Shown here: positions 29,101-39,690 of the stretch, one piece after another
How positions within the stretch are numbered: position 1 is the first letter of the stretch
Layout: each line of letters begins with the position of its first letter
Assembly: GCA_006226595.1 (NCBI GenBank)
Contig: SBGP01000111.1
Coordinates: 1 to 64,000 of the forward strand
Length of the DNA: 64,000 nucleotides
Reading direction: 5' to 3'
Origin: Deltaproteobacteria bacterium
Lineage (GTDB): Bacteria; Myxococcota_A; UBA796; GCA-2862545
Notes under the pieces: generated by a model
Database searches by the model: none
What the model saw: only the letters and a program-made list of their open reading frames with translations
Told to the model about the DNA's origin: nothing
Program-made: the position numbers and the translations under genes

Positions 29101-29695
29101 CAACCCCGGCGCCACCGAGATCGAGAACAACGGAGTCGACGAGAACTGCGACACCTTCGACGTCGACGCGACCTCGGACAGCGACGCCGACGGCATTCCC
29201 GATGTCTACGAGCTCGCCGAGGGCACCGACCCCGACGACCCGGACAGCGACGGGGATGGCATCAGCGACGGAGACGAGTGGTTCGAGGCCTGTTCGGGCT
29301 CGACGCTCGGTGACCCGCCGACCGACACCGACGGCGACGAGACCATCGACGCGCTGGACGAGGACAGCGACGGCGACGGTGTGTCCGACGCCGACGAGGG
29401 TAACGTCGACACCGACGAGGACTGCCATCCGGACTACGCCGACGACGACGACGATGGCGATGGCGTGTCCACGGCCGACGAGATCGCGAACGGCACCGAC
29501 CCGACCAACTGGGACACCGACGGCGACAGCGTCAGCGATCTGCTCGACCCGGCGCCCCTCGACAACGGCGCCGCCGGCTCCGGCACGCCCACCCCGCCCG
29601 AAGGCTACGGCTGCGGCTGCACCAGCAGCGGTCCGGGCAGTGTCATGTGGCTCGCTCCCCTGCCCTTGCTGGTGCTTCGCCGCCGGCGGCGGTAG
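26141..29695 (+). CDS. Surface protein: beta-helix, MopE-like and TSP3 repeats, MYXO-CTERM-like tail
   Basis: A 1184-residue exported protein. A signal peptide (RHLPLPLLLALVAPTDALA) is followed by the pectate-lyase-like opening GGEFTTIQAAIDAATSGDRI and about 650 residues of right-handed beta-helix turns of the Pmp type, with repeated GGA/GGG and SGNSA motifs (for example GGTVSGNSAADIGGGLAMYG). Residues ~750-1000 hold MopE-like putative metal-binding units (DCDDTDPHVYPGAPERWYD, DQDCDG). Residues ~1000-1150 are TSP3-type acidic repeats (DSDGDGISDGDEW). The end, YGCGCTSSGPGS plus a hydrophobic stretch and RRRRR, fits MYXO-CTERM. It is probably a Ca2+-binding surface or adhesion protein; no enzymatic residues are evident. 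It shares tail type and TSP3 units with the giant protein on the other side of ettA. Confidence 0.92.
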   Translation: MTRHLPLPLLLALVAPTDALARRVFEVEAGGEFTTIQAAIDAATSGDRILIAAGTYTECLSIDIDLELVGSSSSSGTTLDCAGGDAYAINAIGASLVLENLAIRNSGQHGLLLDGGSLTGRDLDFDGLGSLTTGFQGGGMNVANATVTLHTVRFANTQADEGGAIYATDSDIHLTAATFATTSANNGGVAWAKDSDLALFESTVSSTSATANGGAFYVTDQDVLAGDEPDLTNATLLLLEDTTLTGGSAGGDGGYVYASGPGTVVAMVGSAALSGQAGGNGGAIYSDGYQVRLDTTTLRNGRAQAGGGVYSLGRTLYATRLTLETNQATATHGGGIYWVAPTPVNGENNFARIEGGTVSGNSAADIGGGLAMYGNTGVRGVTFSGNSAVAGGGFAGGSSATTDMHEIEYSVFDGNSATDGGGFYVENRAAAWISDSQFTSNTATTGGAMRFVGSGNTNGDRLDRVIVRANEANDGAGLHVQGRSVTATGGVYNQNAATGSGGALHVGSAASLSMSNGRISGNTAATGAGLLLDGGTVSLTEMRFANNDATGNGGAMAANNGTTSVQSSWMCENSAATGSVAHIRNIASYDDWSSVAIAENDGYATLYLDGYGALARGVAGLYFQNSTVVGNTGSSAALTVLANPSSGGTPAYSSSYRSFYLSNAAAALLTEGGGASSYWGSYQDLFQGHDIDLSPGGTPSGSFNLDGGPALFPSYTAGDGCSANLVPEARYLDTGLGYPDRSGSADDLFRDLDGDGVTFAGGDCEPNNRSVRFGGTEVDGDGLDNDCDGVDGDDGDGDGIAAGFDCEEFDVTIPRSAGEQYYNDIDQDCSGISDWDQDRDRFDYISATHTTPDPPPLNSLGDCDDTDPHVYPGAPERWYDLIDQDCDGRNDFDQDFDTYVTVDIRAGGTAPNTDDCDDLRADVYPGAPDVWYDGVNSDCGVYPVGHPRAGQFENDFDQDGDGYIAAGYEGNEGNLLTGDCNDTDASINPGATEIENNGVDENCDTFDVDATSDSDADGIPDVYELAEGTDPDDPDSDGDGISDGDEWFEACSGSTLGDPPTDTDGDETIDALDEDSDGDGVSDADEGNVDTDEDCHPDYADDDDDGDGVSTADEIANGTDPTNWDTDGDSVSDLLDPAPLDNGAAGSGTPTPPEGYGCGCTSSGPGSVMWLAPLPLLVLRRRRR

Positions 29696-29714
29696 TCCAG
29701 AGGACGGGAAGACC

Positions 29715-29738
29715 ACGGCGGCGCCTCGGTGCCGCCGT
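29715..29738. terminator. Bidirectional terminator between convergent genes
   Basis: An 8-bp perfect GC-rich inverted repeat (29715-29722 with 29731-29738) with an 8-base loop lies in the 57-bp gap between the ends of the beta-helix gene and the Ser/Thr kinase gene. The stem can be extended with GAAGA/TCTTC on a small bulge. On the plus strand TCTTCGTTC follows, a weak pyrimidine-rich tail. It can serve both genes. Confidence 0.6.
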
Positions 29739-29752
29739 TCTTCGTTCGGGGC

Positions 29753-31090
29753 TCAGCCCGAGAACACCACGGCGGCGATGCCGAGGAGCACGACCAGCAC
29801 CAGCACGAGCCCGCCAATGATCGCGAGCTTCGCGTTGGAGGACGACTCCTGCGGAAAGGACGAGAAGGCGGCCGGCGCCGGCGTCGCCGTGTGGCTCGGC
29901 GCGGGCGGCGGGGTCGGGGCGCTCGGCGCGGGCGCGGGAGCTTCGGAGGCCTCGGGCTCGGCGCTCTGTGGCTTCGTGTCGACCTCGGGTGCGGCTTCCA
30001 CCGCTTCGGGTGCAGCCTTCACCGCCTCGGGCGCGGCCTTCGGGGGCGGCGCCTGGGTCGGCTCGAGGTTGTCCTCGAGATCCAGGTCGTCGTCGAGATC
30101 GTCGTCATCATCGAAGGGATCGACGTTCTCGAGCAGCCGCTTGCGCGCCGCCTCGTCCTTCATGTCCTGACGTTCCTCCATGACCTCGGTGGCGAGGTCC
30201 GCCTGGAGGTCTTCGAGGTCGAGACCGATGCCCAGCCCGTCGAGCACGTCGCGGATCGCGAGCGCGAGATCGCGACAGTCCTGGTAACGATCCTCCGGGT
30301 CCACCATCGTGCACCGCTGAAACAGCGCAATCACGGCATCCGGTGCATCGACGAGCGTAACGACCGGCAGCGGCCGGGTGACGACGTCCACCGCCTCGCC
30401 GACAGAGGCCGCCGTGGACGCGTGACGCCCGGTGACCAGGTAGTGCAGGAGCAGGCCCAGACAGTAGATGTCCGAGGTCTTGTGGATCGCGTCCAGCCCG
30501 CGAATGTGCTCGGGGCTCGCGTAGCGGGGCGACACGACCACCGCCGACTGACCGTCGATGACCACCGGATGAGCCATGAGCGCCACGGTGCCGAAGTCGG
30601 TGACCCGCGGGACCCACTGGGCCGGGTCCAGCGCCTCACCCTCGATGAGGACGTTCTCGGGCTTGAGGTCGCCGTGGACCACGCCCTTCGCATGGGCGTA
30701 CTCGACGCCCTGGACGATGCCGAGAAGCACGGCGAGCGCCTGGTCGAGCGGCAACCCATTCTGGTGGTTGCGACTCACGAGGCGATGGAGCGTCATGCCG
30801 CCGCTGACCAGGTCGAGGACCAGGGCGAGCCGCCCCTCCTGCTCGACGAGCTCGCGCGCGGAGGCGATGTGGGGGTGCTTGAGCTGCAGGCCGATCAGCC
30901 CCTCTTCGCTGAAGCGCTTGCGCCAGGCTTCCTCGTTGCCGAGCTCGGCGTGCAGCACCTTGAGCGCGACCGGGCTGCCATACACCGCGTGCCGGGCCGC
31001 ATAGACGCGGCCCATGCCGCCACCCGCGACCAGGCCCTCGATCTTGTAGCCGCCGAACTGCTCGCCGCTCGTCAGTGCTGCTTCGCTCAC
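29753..31090 (-). CDS. Membrane-anchored Ser/Thr protein kinase (Hanks type)
   Basis: A 445-residue kinase starting at GTG 31090, which overlaps the rhodanese stop by 4 bp (GTGA). The kinase domain (~12-290) is intact: glycine loop GLVAGGGMGRVYAA (19-32), Lys44 in VALKVL, catalytic loop VVHGDLKPENVL (Asp141; HGD instead of the common HRD, so a non-RD kinase that would not need activation-loop phosphorylation), TDFGTVAL (Asp165) and SPRYASPEH. A short helical segment is followed by an Asp-rich patch (~318-335) and a long Ala/Pro/Glu linker, then one membrane helix (~422-443) ending at the C-terminus. So the kinase faces the cytoplasm and nothing sizeable is outside. It is the last gene of a six-gene minus-strand cluster. 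Its substrates are unknown. Confidence 0.94.
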   Translation of the reverse strand: MSEAALTSGEQFGGYKIEGLVAGGGMGRVYAARHAVYGSPVALKVLHAELGNEEAWRKRFSEEGLIGLQLKHPHIASARELVEQEGRLALVLDLVSGGMTLHRLVSRNHQNGLPLDQALAVLLGIVQGVEYAHAKGVVHGDLKPENVLIEGEALDPAQWVPRVTDFGTVALMAHPVVIDGQSAVVVSPRYASPEHIRGLDAIHKTSDIYCLGLLLHYLVTGRHASTAASVGEAVDVVTRPLPVVTLVDAPDAVIALFQRCTMVDPEDRYQDCRDLALAIRDVLDGLGIGLDLEDLQADLATEVMEERQDMKDEAARKRLLENVDPFDDDDDLDDDLDLEDNLEPTQAPPPKAAPEAVKAAPEAVEAAPEVDTKPQSAEPEASEAPAPAPSAPTPPPAPSHTATPAPAAFSSFPQESSSNAKLAIIGGLVLVLVVLLGIAAVVFSG

Positions 31091-31566
31091 CGCGCCCCCT
31101 TGTCCACGCCGTAGGTCAGCAGCTCGCTCGGAGCCAGGAGCGGGTAGCCCGCCGCCTTCCAGCCTTCGATACCCCCCTCGACGTTGACCACGGTGTGGCC
31201 AGACTCGGCGGTCGAGGTTGCGGCGCGCAGCGAACGTGCGCCCTTGCCGCTGATGAAGAAGATCGGCGCGTCCTTGGGCGTCGTGCTCACCGGAGGCGCC
31301 GTCGGGGTGTACTCGCCGAGGGGCATGGGAACCGAGCCCGCGATCATGCCGGTCTCGAGCTCGTCCGGGTTGCGGACGTCGACGATGCGCACCGGCTCGC
31401 CCGAGTCGACGAGCTTCTTCAGCTCTTCGACCGAGATGTGCCCGACGCGACGGTCCACGGACGGCGTGACCGGCCCGGACTTCACGACCTCGACGACGGC
31501 CTCGCCCGAGGGCGGTTGAGCGGAGCCACTACACGCGGCGAGAACGAACAGGAGAAGCGGTTGCAT
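31087..31566 (-). CDS. Rhodanese-like lipoprotein without catalytic cysteine
   Basis: A 159-residue protein. MQPLLLFVLAAC is a lipoprotein signal peptide with Cys12 in the lipobox, so the protein is anchored in the envelope. Residues ~45-145 are a rhodanese domain: HISVEELKKLVDSGEPVRIV, DVRNPDELETGMIAGSVPMP and GIEGWKAAGYPL. The active-site loop, normally CxxGxRS, reads SGKGARS (106-112), with Ser106 in place of the sulfur-carrying Cys. Sulfurtransferase activity is therefore unlikely, and a binding role is more plausible. Translation is coupled to the kinase gene downstream (GTGA overlap), and the prenyltransferase gene upstream ends 8 bp before it, which hints that the three act in one envelope process. 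Confidence 0.88.
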   Translation of the reverse strand: MQPLLLFVLAACSGSAQPPSGEAVVEVVKSGPVTPSVDRRVGHISVEELKKLVDSGEPVRIVDVRNPDELETGMIAGSVPMPLGEYTPTAPPVSTTPKDAPIFFISGKGARSLRAATSTAESGHTVVNVEGGIEGWKAAGYPLLAPSELLTYGVDKGAR

Positions 31567-31574
31567 GCCCGTGG

Positions 31575-32561
31575 TTACCTCGCGCGGCGCACGCGCTCAA
31601 GGTGCTGTGCAGCCTCCCACTGACGCATGCGACGCGGAGGAAGCAGCGGGCGATCCGACGGATGGCCCGCGGCGGTGCCGAGACCGGCTACGGGGCGGTT
31701 CTGCGCCGACTGCCACACGTACTGGGACAGCGCGCACACCACGAGCACGAGTGCCGTGGAGAGCAGTCGCTTCGCGAGCCGACGCGCATAGGCCTCGGTG
31801 CCGCCGTCCTCGGCGCGTAGCCACTCCGCGAACAGCTGGTCCGCGCGCCACCAGAACGGTAGCGCGACGAGGCACACCCGCGGCATCCAGCCGAGCACGC
31901 ACAGGATCATCGCCCCGCCGAACGCTCCGCCGATGCCGATGCGACCCGCCCACAGACAGGCACGCGGCCCGTGGGTCACCACCAGCGTGCGGTAGCCGCG
32001 CTCCGCGTCCTCCTCGCGCTGGAAGGCCTGTGCCATGAAGAACGCGCCGGCGATGCCCCAGGCCCCGAGGGTCCACAGCACCAGTGTCCTCGGATTGACC
32101 GGCACCTCGGCGAGCGACCAGCCCGCGTACGGCGAGAGCAGCCCGTAGCCGACGATGTTCACGAAGGGTCCGCCGAGTGGGTGCCCCTTCCACAGGGTCC
32201 GCGGGTGGCTGTACAGCACCGAGAGCACGGCGCTCCCCGCCGCCGCGCATCCGGGCGCGACCCCTGCGACGAAGGCCAGGCCCACCGCGGCCACGAGCGC
32301 CGCGTAGCCCGCGGGCACCGCGAACGGCGGCACCGGCACCGCCTCACCCATGAGCACCTCGCCCTCGTCCTTGTCGACCGCGGCATTGAGCCACATCGTC
32401 CCCGCATGCAGGAAGAACCAGGCGACCAGGACCCAGGGGAGCGCATCGAGGTTCTGCGCGAGCAGCGCCCGGTCCCAGTGCGCCCAGCCGTAGCCCGCCA
32501 GGGGCATGAGCAGGATGTAGGGCAGCAGCTTGGGCCGGAGCAGCGTCCACAGCGCGCTCAC
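31575..32561 (-). CDS. UbiA-family prenyltransferase-like membrane protein
   Basis: A 328-residue multi-pass membrane protein starting at GTG 32561, which overlaps the upstream stop (GTGA). About eight hydrophobic helices are visible. The first Asp-rich motif of the family appears as NAAVDKDEGE (residues ~68-77) and the second as AFQREEDAERGYRTL (~195-210), both in the expected loops. YSHPRTLWKGHPLGGPFVNI between them is also typical of UbiA proteins, which transfer isoprenoid chains to aromatic or sugar acceptors. The C-terminus carries a basic tail. The acceptor cannot be told; no quinone, heme or lipid genes are adjacent, and the neighbours are two unknown proteins, a rhodanese-like lipoprotein and a kinase. 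Confidence 0.85.
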   Translation of the reverse strand: MSALWTLLRPKLLPYILLMPLAGYGWAHWDRALLAQNLDALPWVLVAWFFLHAGTMWLNAAVDKDEGEVLMGEAVPVPPFAVPAGYAALVAAVGLAFVAGVAPGCAAAGSAVLSVLYSHPRTLWKGHPLGGPFVNIVGYGLLSPYAGWSLAEVPVNPRTLVLWTLGAWGIAGAFFMAQAFQREEDAERGYRTLVVTHGPRACLWAGRIGIGGAFGGAMILCVLGWMPRVCLVALPFWWRADQLFAEWLRAEDGGTEAYARRLAKRLLSTALVLVVCALSQYVWQSAQNRPVAGLGTAAGHPSDRPLLPPRRMRQWEAAQHLERVRRAR

Positions 32562-33319
32562 TCGTCGAACCCCGCGAACAGCACGAGCTCTCGGGTGGCG
32601 TGGCGGCGCTCGTTGAAGCGCGCGATCTCGGCCTCGGAGTACGGGAACTTCGAGGTCTGGACCTCGGCCTTGATGAAGGCCTCGACCGCCTCGCGAATCA
32701 TATCGCCCCACTCGGTGTCGGTGCGGCTGTCCCAGAACGCGAGGATCGCCTCCTTGCGCGCGTCCATGCTGTCCAGACGACCGCTGCCCTCCTCGAGCGG
32801 CACGCCCTCCTCCCACAGTGCGGTGAGGCGGTCGGGAAGCGCGTTCACCTTCTCGTCCACCGCGCGATCGGCGACGCGATCCCCGTACGCACCGACAGAG
32901 TCCTCGCTGGCCGACAGAGCCCGCCCCTTCTGGGCATCGAGCTTTCGCTTGGAGACCAGCTGGCCGCCCGTCTTCACGCACGCGAACGGGTACAGGATGC
33001 AGGTCGCCCACGCGCCCGCGGTGTTCTCGTCGGCCCACGGGGTCTTCGGCGCCCGCAACTGCACCGGCTGGCGCTTCATGCGCACCCAGCCGTCATCGTA
33101 GATCCGGACCTCGCCCTTCCACGTCTGGTCCGAGCGCAGCAGGGTGTACCCGTCCCGGTCGATGACCTGGGTGTAGCCCATGTCCTCGAAGTCCTCGATC
33201 ACCTCCTGTCGGGCGCGCTCGACCTCGAGGTCGCCCCACACGATGATCTCGCGGTCGTCCTCGGGAGCGTCCTGAGCCACCGCGAGCTGCGCGAGCAGCA
33301 GCAGCCCGGTCACGCCCAC
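32558..33319 (-). CDS. Unknown secreted protein
   Basis: A 253-residue protein beginning at GTG 33319, with GGAGG four bases upstream; a second GTG two codons in (33313) forms a GTGA overlap with the preceding gene's stop and is an alternative start. The N-terminus (TGLLLLAQLAVAQDAPEDD) is a signal peptide. The mature part begins with IIVWGDLEVERARQEVIEDF and a GYTQVIDRDGYTLLRSDQTW strand pair, has two Cys near residues 107 and 114 (CILYPFAC), then long charged helices. The beginning EDDREIIVWGDLEVERAR hints at a small alpha/beta domain of the kind found in periplasmic pre-sequences, but I do not recognise the family. Genes on both sides overlap it. Confidence 0.75.
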   Translation of the reverse strand: MGVTGLLLLAQLAVAQDAPEDDREIIVWGDLEVERARQEVIEDFEDMGYTQVIDRDGYTLLRSDQTWKGEVRIYDDGWVRMKRQPVQLRAPKTPWADENTAGAWATCILYPFACVKTGGQLVSKRKLDAQKGRALSASEDSVGAYGDRVADRAVDEKVNALPDRLTALWEEGVPLEEGSGRLDSMDARKEAILAFWDSRTDTEWGDMIREAVEAFIKAEVQTSKFPYSEAEIARFNERRHATRELVLFAGFDE

Positions 33320-33636
33320 GGCGCCTCCGTGATCGGGGGGTCGCCGAAATCGGCGACGAAGCGGCGCGCCTCGTCGAGGGACTCGAACAGCCGCACGTCG
33401 AGACGCGGATGCTCCACGAGCAGCGTCGGCGAGGTGACCAGCGCGACAAAGGCAAAGCCGCTCCGCTTGTCCCGCAGGGCGGCGTAGCGCCAGGCGTGGG
33501 CGTGCGGACCGGCGTCACGACCCCAGGCGTCCCGGGTCCAGCTCGCGTCGAAGCGCCACATCCCCTCGGGATCGGGGAGAAAGATGGCGGCGGCACCGCC
33601 CTGGGCAAGGGCTTCGTCGAAGGGGCTGCAGAACAC
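33310..33636 (-). CDS. Unknown small protein
   Basis: A 108-residue protein starting at GTG 33636 with GAGGAG seven bases upstream. It lacks a signal peptide and membrane segments. It reads as a small alpha/beta protein: FLPDPEGMWRFDASWTRDAW, then GFAFVALVTSPTLLVEHPRL and a helix LFESLDEARRFVADFG. The C-terminus overlaps the next start. I do not recognise it. Its position at the head of the five overlapping genes (unknown, unknown, UbiA-like, rhodanese-like, kinase), 47 bp after the DUF547 gene, suggests that all are made together. Confidence 0.72.
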   Translation of the reverse strand: MFCSPFDEALAQGGAAAIFLPDPEGMWRFDASWTRDAWGRDAGPHAHAWRYAALRDKRSGFAFVALVTSPTLLVEHPRLDVRLFESLDEARRFVADFGDPPITEAPWA

Positions 33637-33683
33637 GGGTGTACTCCTCGCGCCCCCTTATCCTCTTCGCGCCACTTGGCGGG

Positions 33684-35856
<2,173 letters not shown>

Positions 35857-35864
35857 CCGAGCGA

Positions 35865-35903
35865 GGGCGGGCGACGCACCGACGATCGCCACGTCGCCCG
35901 CCC
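35865..35903 (+). terminator. Strong hairpin terminator of enolase
   Basis: A perfect 12-bp GC-rich inverted repeat (35865-35876 with 35892-35903) with a 15-base loop begins 9 bp after the enolase stop. It is the longest perfect stem in the window's intergenic regions. No U-run follows, as is common in GC-rich genomes. Confidence 0.65.
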
Positions 35904-35986
35904 ATCGCCGTGCGCCAGCGGATGCGCGGCGCCGCCCTCCCGAGCGGCGCACACCGCTGATAGGCTGCCCCTCCGCTGGAGGAACC

Positions 35987-37759
35987 ATGGCTGCCGACAC
36001 CATCATCCACCGTCTGTTCGAGCGCGCGGACAGCAACGGGGACGACCCCGCATACTTCGCGAAGGAGAACGGGAGCTACGTCTCGACGAGCTACCGCAGC
36101 TTCGCCGCGGAGGTCCGACTCGCCGCCAAGGCGATGGTGGCGCTGGGGCTCGGCGTCGAGGACCGGGTGTGCATCCTCGGCTTCAACCGGCCCGAGTGGG
36201 CGATCTTCGATCTCGCCGCGATGGCGGCCGGAGGCTGCCCTGCCGGCATCTACACCACGAACTCGCCGGACGAGGTCCGTTACATCGTCGACCACTCCGA
36301 GTCGCCGCTCCTGCTCATCGAGGACCTCGGGCAGTGGGCCAAGGTCAACGAAGTCCGGGAGCAGCTGCCGAAGCTCCGCCACGTCATCCTCATGAAGGGT
36401 GTCAAGGTCGACGACCCGCTCGCGATGACCTGGGACGAGTTCCTTGCCCACGGCGAGGGCGTCGACGACAGCGCGCTCGATGCCCGTGTCGACGCGCTGC
36501 GTCCCGATCAGATGGCGACCTTCATCTACACCTCGGGCACCACGGGCCCCCCGAAGGCCGTCATGCTGTCGCACGACAACCTGTCGTGGACCGCCAAGTG
36601 CGCGGTGGACCTGGTCGGCATGACCCGCGACGACTTCTCGGTCAGCTACCTGCCCCTGTCGCACATCGCCGAGCAGATGTTCACGCTGCACGCCCCGATC
36701 ACCGGCGGTGGACACGTCTACTACGCCGAGTCCATCGACAAGCTCCCGGACAACCTCAAGGAGGTCCAGCCGACCATCGTCTTCGGCGTGCCGCGCATCT
36801 GGGAGAAGTTCCACGCCGGCGTGAGCGCGAAGATGGCCGAGGCCACCGGGCTGCGGAAGCGCATCCTCGACTTCGCCCTCGCGACCGGACACGCCGTGCG
36901 CGCGGTGGAGAACCGCGGCGAGAAGCTCGATCCGATCATGCGCCTGCGCCGCAAGATCGCGAACCGACTGATCTTCTCGAAGGTCAAGCCGGCCATCGGT
37001 CTTGCCCGCGCGCGGATCTGCGTCAGTGGCGCCGCGCCGATCCAGCCCGAGATCCTCGAGTTCTTCAGCGGTCTGGACCTGTCGATCTACGAGGTGTACG
37101 GCCAGTCCGAGGGTTCGGGCCCGACGAGCTTCAACTATCCGGGCCACTGCAAGTACGGCACGGTCGGCCCCGCGCTGCCCGGTGTCGACGTGAAGATCGC
37201 CGACGACGGCGAAATCGTATTCAAGGGCCGCAACGTGTTCCTCGGCTACTTCAAGGACGAGGCGGCGACCGCCGAGACGCTCGTCGACGGCTGGCTGCAC
37301 TCCGGTGACCTCGGGTCCTTCGACAAGGACGGATACCTGTCGATCACGGGCCGCAAGAAGGAGATCATCATCACCGCCGGCGGCAAGAACATCGCGCCCA
37401 AGAACATCGAGGCCGCGATGAAGAACCACGAACTTGTCGCCGAGTGCGTGGTCATCGGTGACCGACGGAAGTTCCTCTCGGCGCTGGTCACCCTCGACGA
37501 GGAAGCCGTCGCCCGGTTCAAGGAACAGCACGGCCTCTCCGGCGCCATCCACGACTCTGCCGAGGTCCGGGCGGAGATCGACAAGGCGGTCGAGGCGACC
37601 AACGCCCAGTTCGCGCGGGTCGAGCACATCCGCAAGTACACGGTGCTCCCGCGGAACTTCACGGTCGAGGACGGCGAGCTCACCCCGACCCTGAAGATCA
37701 AGCGGCGGATCATCCACGACCACTTCGCCGACGAGATCGAGGCGATGTACGCGGAGTAG
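35987..37759 (+). CDS. Long-chain fatty-acid-CoA ligase (AMP-binding)
   Basis: A 590-residue adenylate-forming enzyme with GGAGG five bases before its ATG. The P-loop TFIYTSGTTGPPKAVMLSHDN (residues ~178-198), YEVYGQSEGSGPTSFN (A5 region), GWLHSGDLGSFDKDGYLSIT (A7) and GRKKEIIITAGGKNIAPKNIE (A8) mark it as a member of the large acyl-CoA synthetases. PLSHIAEQMFTLHAPI and the insertion before the A5 motif match the long-chain FadD15/FACL-type enzymes of actinobacteria and deltaproteobacteria. It activates fatty acids with ATP and CoA, probably at the inner membrane face. It is convergent with the L,D-transpeptidase gene (4-bp gap). Confidence 0.93.
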   Translation: MAADTIIHRLFERADSNGDDPAYFAKENGSYVSTSYRSFAAEVRLAAKAMVALGLGVEDRVCILGFNRPEWAIFDLAAMAAGGCPAGIYTTNSPDEVRYIVDHSESPLLLIEDLGQWAKVNEVREQLPKLRHVILMKGVKVDDPLAMTWDEFLAHGEGVDDSALDARVDALRPDQMATFIYTSGTTGPPKAVMLSHDNLSWTAKCAVDLVGMTRDDFSVSYLPLSHIAEQMFTLHAPITGGGHVYYAESIDKLPDNLKEVQPTIVFGVPRIWEKFHAGVSAKMAEATGLRKRILDFALATGHAVRAVENRGEKLDPIMRLRRKIANRLIFSKVKPAIGLARARICVSGAAPIQPEILEFFSGLDLSIYEVYGQSEGSGPTSFNYPGHCKYGTVGPALPGVDVKIADDGEIVFKGRNVFLGYFKDEAATAETLVDGWLHSGDLGSFDKDGYLSITGRKKEIIITAGGKNIAPKNIEAAMKNHELVAECVVIGDRRKFLSALVTLDEEAVARFKEQHGLSGAIHDSAEVRAEIDKAVEATNAQFARVEHIRKYTVLPRNFTVEDGELTPTLKIKRRIIHDHFADEIEAMYAE

Positions 37760-37763
37760 TCCC

Positions 37764-38435
37764 CTACTCCGCCCAGCTCGGCGGGCCGTCGGCAATGGTC
37801 ACAGCCTGCCCGAGCCCGAGCACCTGCTCGTCGATCAACGCCTCGAGCACGTCGGCGGCAAGGTGCACGCAGCCCCCCGAGTTCGAGGCGCCGAGGTCCT
37901 CCTCGGGCGTCGGCGTACCGTGCAGCGCGATCGAGAACCAGCGCGCGGTTCCCCGATAGCGGCTCATCTTCGGGCCCGTGACCGCGGTCTCCGAGTGCAG
38001 CCCGACGTAGCCGCCGCCGTACGCGCGATCCGCCGCGCCATCGCCATCGAAGTCGAGCTCGGACATGGCCCGCCACAGCCGCTCCAGGCCTGCCGAGCTC
38101 GCGAGGAGCTCGACGTATTCGGGCTCCTGGGCGAACCGGGCGCAAACCGACGGGTCGACCGCGTTGTGCGTACCGACCTCGTGAAGGACGAGATCGACGA
38201 CGAACGCGCCGGTCGGCGTGACGTAGTCCGCCATCGCCTGCTTCTCGACGAGTCCTCCCCGTCCGATGCCCACCGGCGCCGTGGTCACGCTTCCGTCCGT
38301 CCGCCGCACCGACAGCGTGTGTCCCGCGCGATCGACGTGGACCGCGACCGTCGCGAACCGAGGTTCGCTGTGCACCGCCTGGGGGACGAGCGGAGCGGGC
38401 TCCGGCGTCGCACACGCCAGCAGCCACAGGATCAC
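37764..38435 (-). CDS. L,D-transpeptidase-like lipoprotein
   Basis: A 223-residue protein from GTG 38435, overlapping the upstream stop (GTGA). MILWLLAC is a very short lipoprotein signal with Cys8 in the lipobox. Residues ~35-215 form a YkuD-type domain: [43 protein letters not shown] and the active-site box SNSGGCVHL, where Cys and the preceding His are the expected catalytic pair. Such enzymes cross-link peptidoglycan or attach proteins to it from the periplasm. The overlap with the hydrolase-OsmC gene indicates one transcript, although the functions are not obviously linked. Confidence 0.88.
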   Translation of the reverse strand: MILWLLACATPEPAPLVPQAVHSEPRFATVAVHVDRAGHTLSVRRTDGSVTTAPVGIGRGGLVEKQAMADYVTPTGAFVVDLVLHEVGTHNAVDPSVCARFAQEPEYVELLASSAGLERLWRAMSELDFDGDGAADRAYGGGYVGLHSETAVTGPKMSRYRGTARWFSIALHGTPTPEEDLGASNSGGCVHLAADVLEALIDEQVLGLGQAVTIADGPPSWAE

Positions 38436-39637
38436 GGGTTCTCCGCGAGCGACGTGTGTACCTCGAGGGGGCCATGGAGCGTGCGGTGGACCGGGCAGCG
38501 ATCGGCGATCTCGAGCAACCGCTGCCGTTGCTCCCTATCGAGCGCCTCCCCGCGAATGTGGACGACCCGGTGCAGCACCTGAAGCGGCCCCTCGCCCCCC
38601 GACGCGCGCTGGCGGCGCTCGTGAGACAGCTCGACCCGCACGCCCTCGAGCGGCCACTGCTTGCGGTCCGCATACATGCGCAGCGTCATGGCGGTGCACG
38701 CTCCGAGCGACGAGAGCAGCAGGTCGTAGGGCGTGGGTCCGAGATCCGCGCCCCCGACGTCCGGCGGCTCGTCCGCGAGCAGGTGATGCGGCCCTGCCGT
38801 GATCCGCGAGGTGTAGTGCGACCGGTCGATGGTCACCTCGACGAGGCCGCGGTCGGTGACCGCCTCTGGAGGCGGCTCGGACAGCGCGTAGCGCTCCGCC
38901 CAGGAAGCCACGACCTGGCCAACGTACCGGGCGTCCGCGGCGTCGGTGAGCAGGTGGTCCGCGCCGTCGAGCGAGATGAAGCTCTTCGGATGCCGCGCCG
39001 CCGCGAACAAGCTCGAGGCATGGTCCACCGAGACCACGGTGTCCTGGGGTGAGTGAAGGAACAGCAGCGAGCGGCCGCGCAAAGCCGGAACGACCTCGCG
39101 GAGCAGCCGCTGGCTACGAAGGTCCTCGACCAACTCCTGCTTCACACGGAACCGCCGACCCGCGAGCTCCGCGACGGCCTCGCCCTCGCGTGCGAGGTCC
39201 TCCTCGACCTCCGCGAACAGCCGTGCCGCGTGCGCAGGCTCGCTGGGTGCCGCGATGGCGGCGATGGCGCGAATCGACGGCCTCTCGACTGCTGCGGCCA
39301 GCGCCGCGGAACCCCCGAGCGAGTGCCCGACGAGCAAGGTGGGCTCCCCCGCCTCGGCCGCGAGCCAGTCGATCGCCGCGACCAGATCGCCCACGTTCGA
39401 GGTGAACGTGGTGTCGGCGAACTCGCCCTCGGACTGGCCCAGACCGGTGAAGTCGAAGCGCAGCACCCCGACACCCGCCGCGGCGAGGGCCTCGGCAATG
39501 TGGCGAGCGGCAAGCAGGTCCTTGCCGCAGGTGAAGCAGTGCGCGAACACCGCCCATCCACGCGGGTGCACCGGCCGATGCAGCCGCCCGACCAGGATCT
39601 CGCCCTGGGCTCCGGTGAACGTCACGCGCTGAGACAT
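38432..39637 (-). CDS. Bifunctional alpha/beta hydrolase - OsmC domain protein
   Basis: A 401-residue fusion. Residues 1-250 are an alpha/beta hydrolase with [14 protein letters not shown] (oxyanion region), [14 protein letters not shown] (nucleophile Ser), [16 protein letters not shown] (Asp region) and GADHLL (His). Residues ~270-395 are an OsmC domain: [39 protein letters not shown] with the peroxidatic Cys, and [13 protein letters not shown] with the resolving Cys. OsmC proteins reduce organic hydroperoxides using these two Cys. The fusion is known in other bacteria, where the hydrolase is thought to act on the lipid or ester partner. The ATG at 39637 has a nearby GGAGGAA. It is upstream of the L,D-transpeptidase (GTGA overlap). 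Confidence 0.94.
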   Translation of the reverse strand: MSQRVTFTGAQGEILVGRLHRPVHPRGWAVFAHCFTCGKDLLAARHIAEALAAAGVGVLRFDFTGLGQSEGEFADTTFTSNVGDLVAAIDWLAAEAGEPTLLVGHSLGGSAALAAAVERPSIRAIAAIAAPSEPAHAARLFAEVEEDLAREGEAVAELAGRRFRVKQELVEDLRSQRLLREVVPALRGRSLLFLHSPQDTVVSVDHASSLFAAARHPKSFISLDGADHLLTDAADARYVGQVVASWAERYALSEPPPEAVTDRGLVEVTIDRSHYTSRITAGPHHLLADEPPDVGGADLGPTPYDLLLSSLGACTAMTLRMYADRKQWPLEGVRVELSHERRQRASGGEGPLQVLHRVVHIRGEALDREQRQRLLEIADRCPVHRTLHGPLEVHTSLAENP

Positions 39638-39690
39638 GCTTCCTCCACGCTAGGACCGTCACACGTGCCGAGGGTCCGTGCTCGGAACGC

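Noticed and set aside
31087-31566. Active thiosulfate sulfurtransferase
   Set aside because: The catalytic Cys position holds Ser, so only the fold name is kept.
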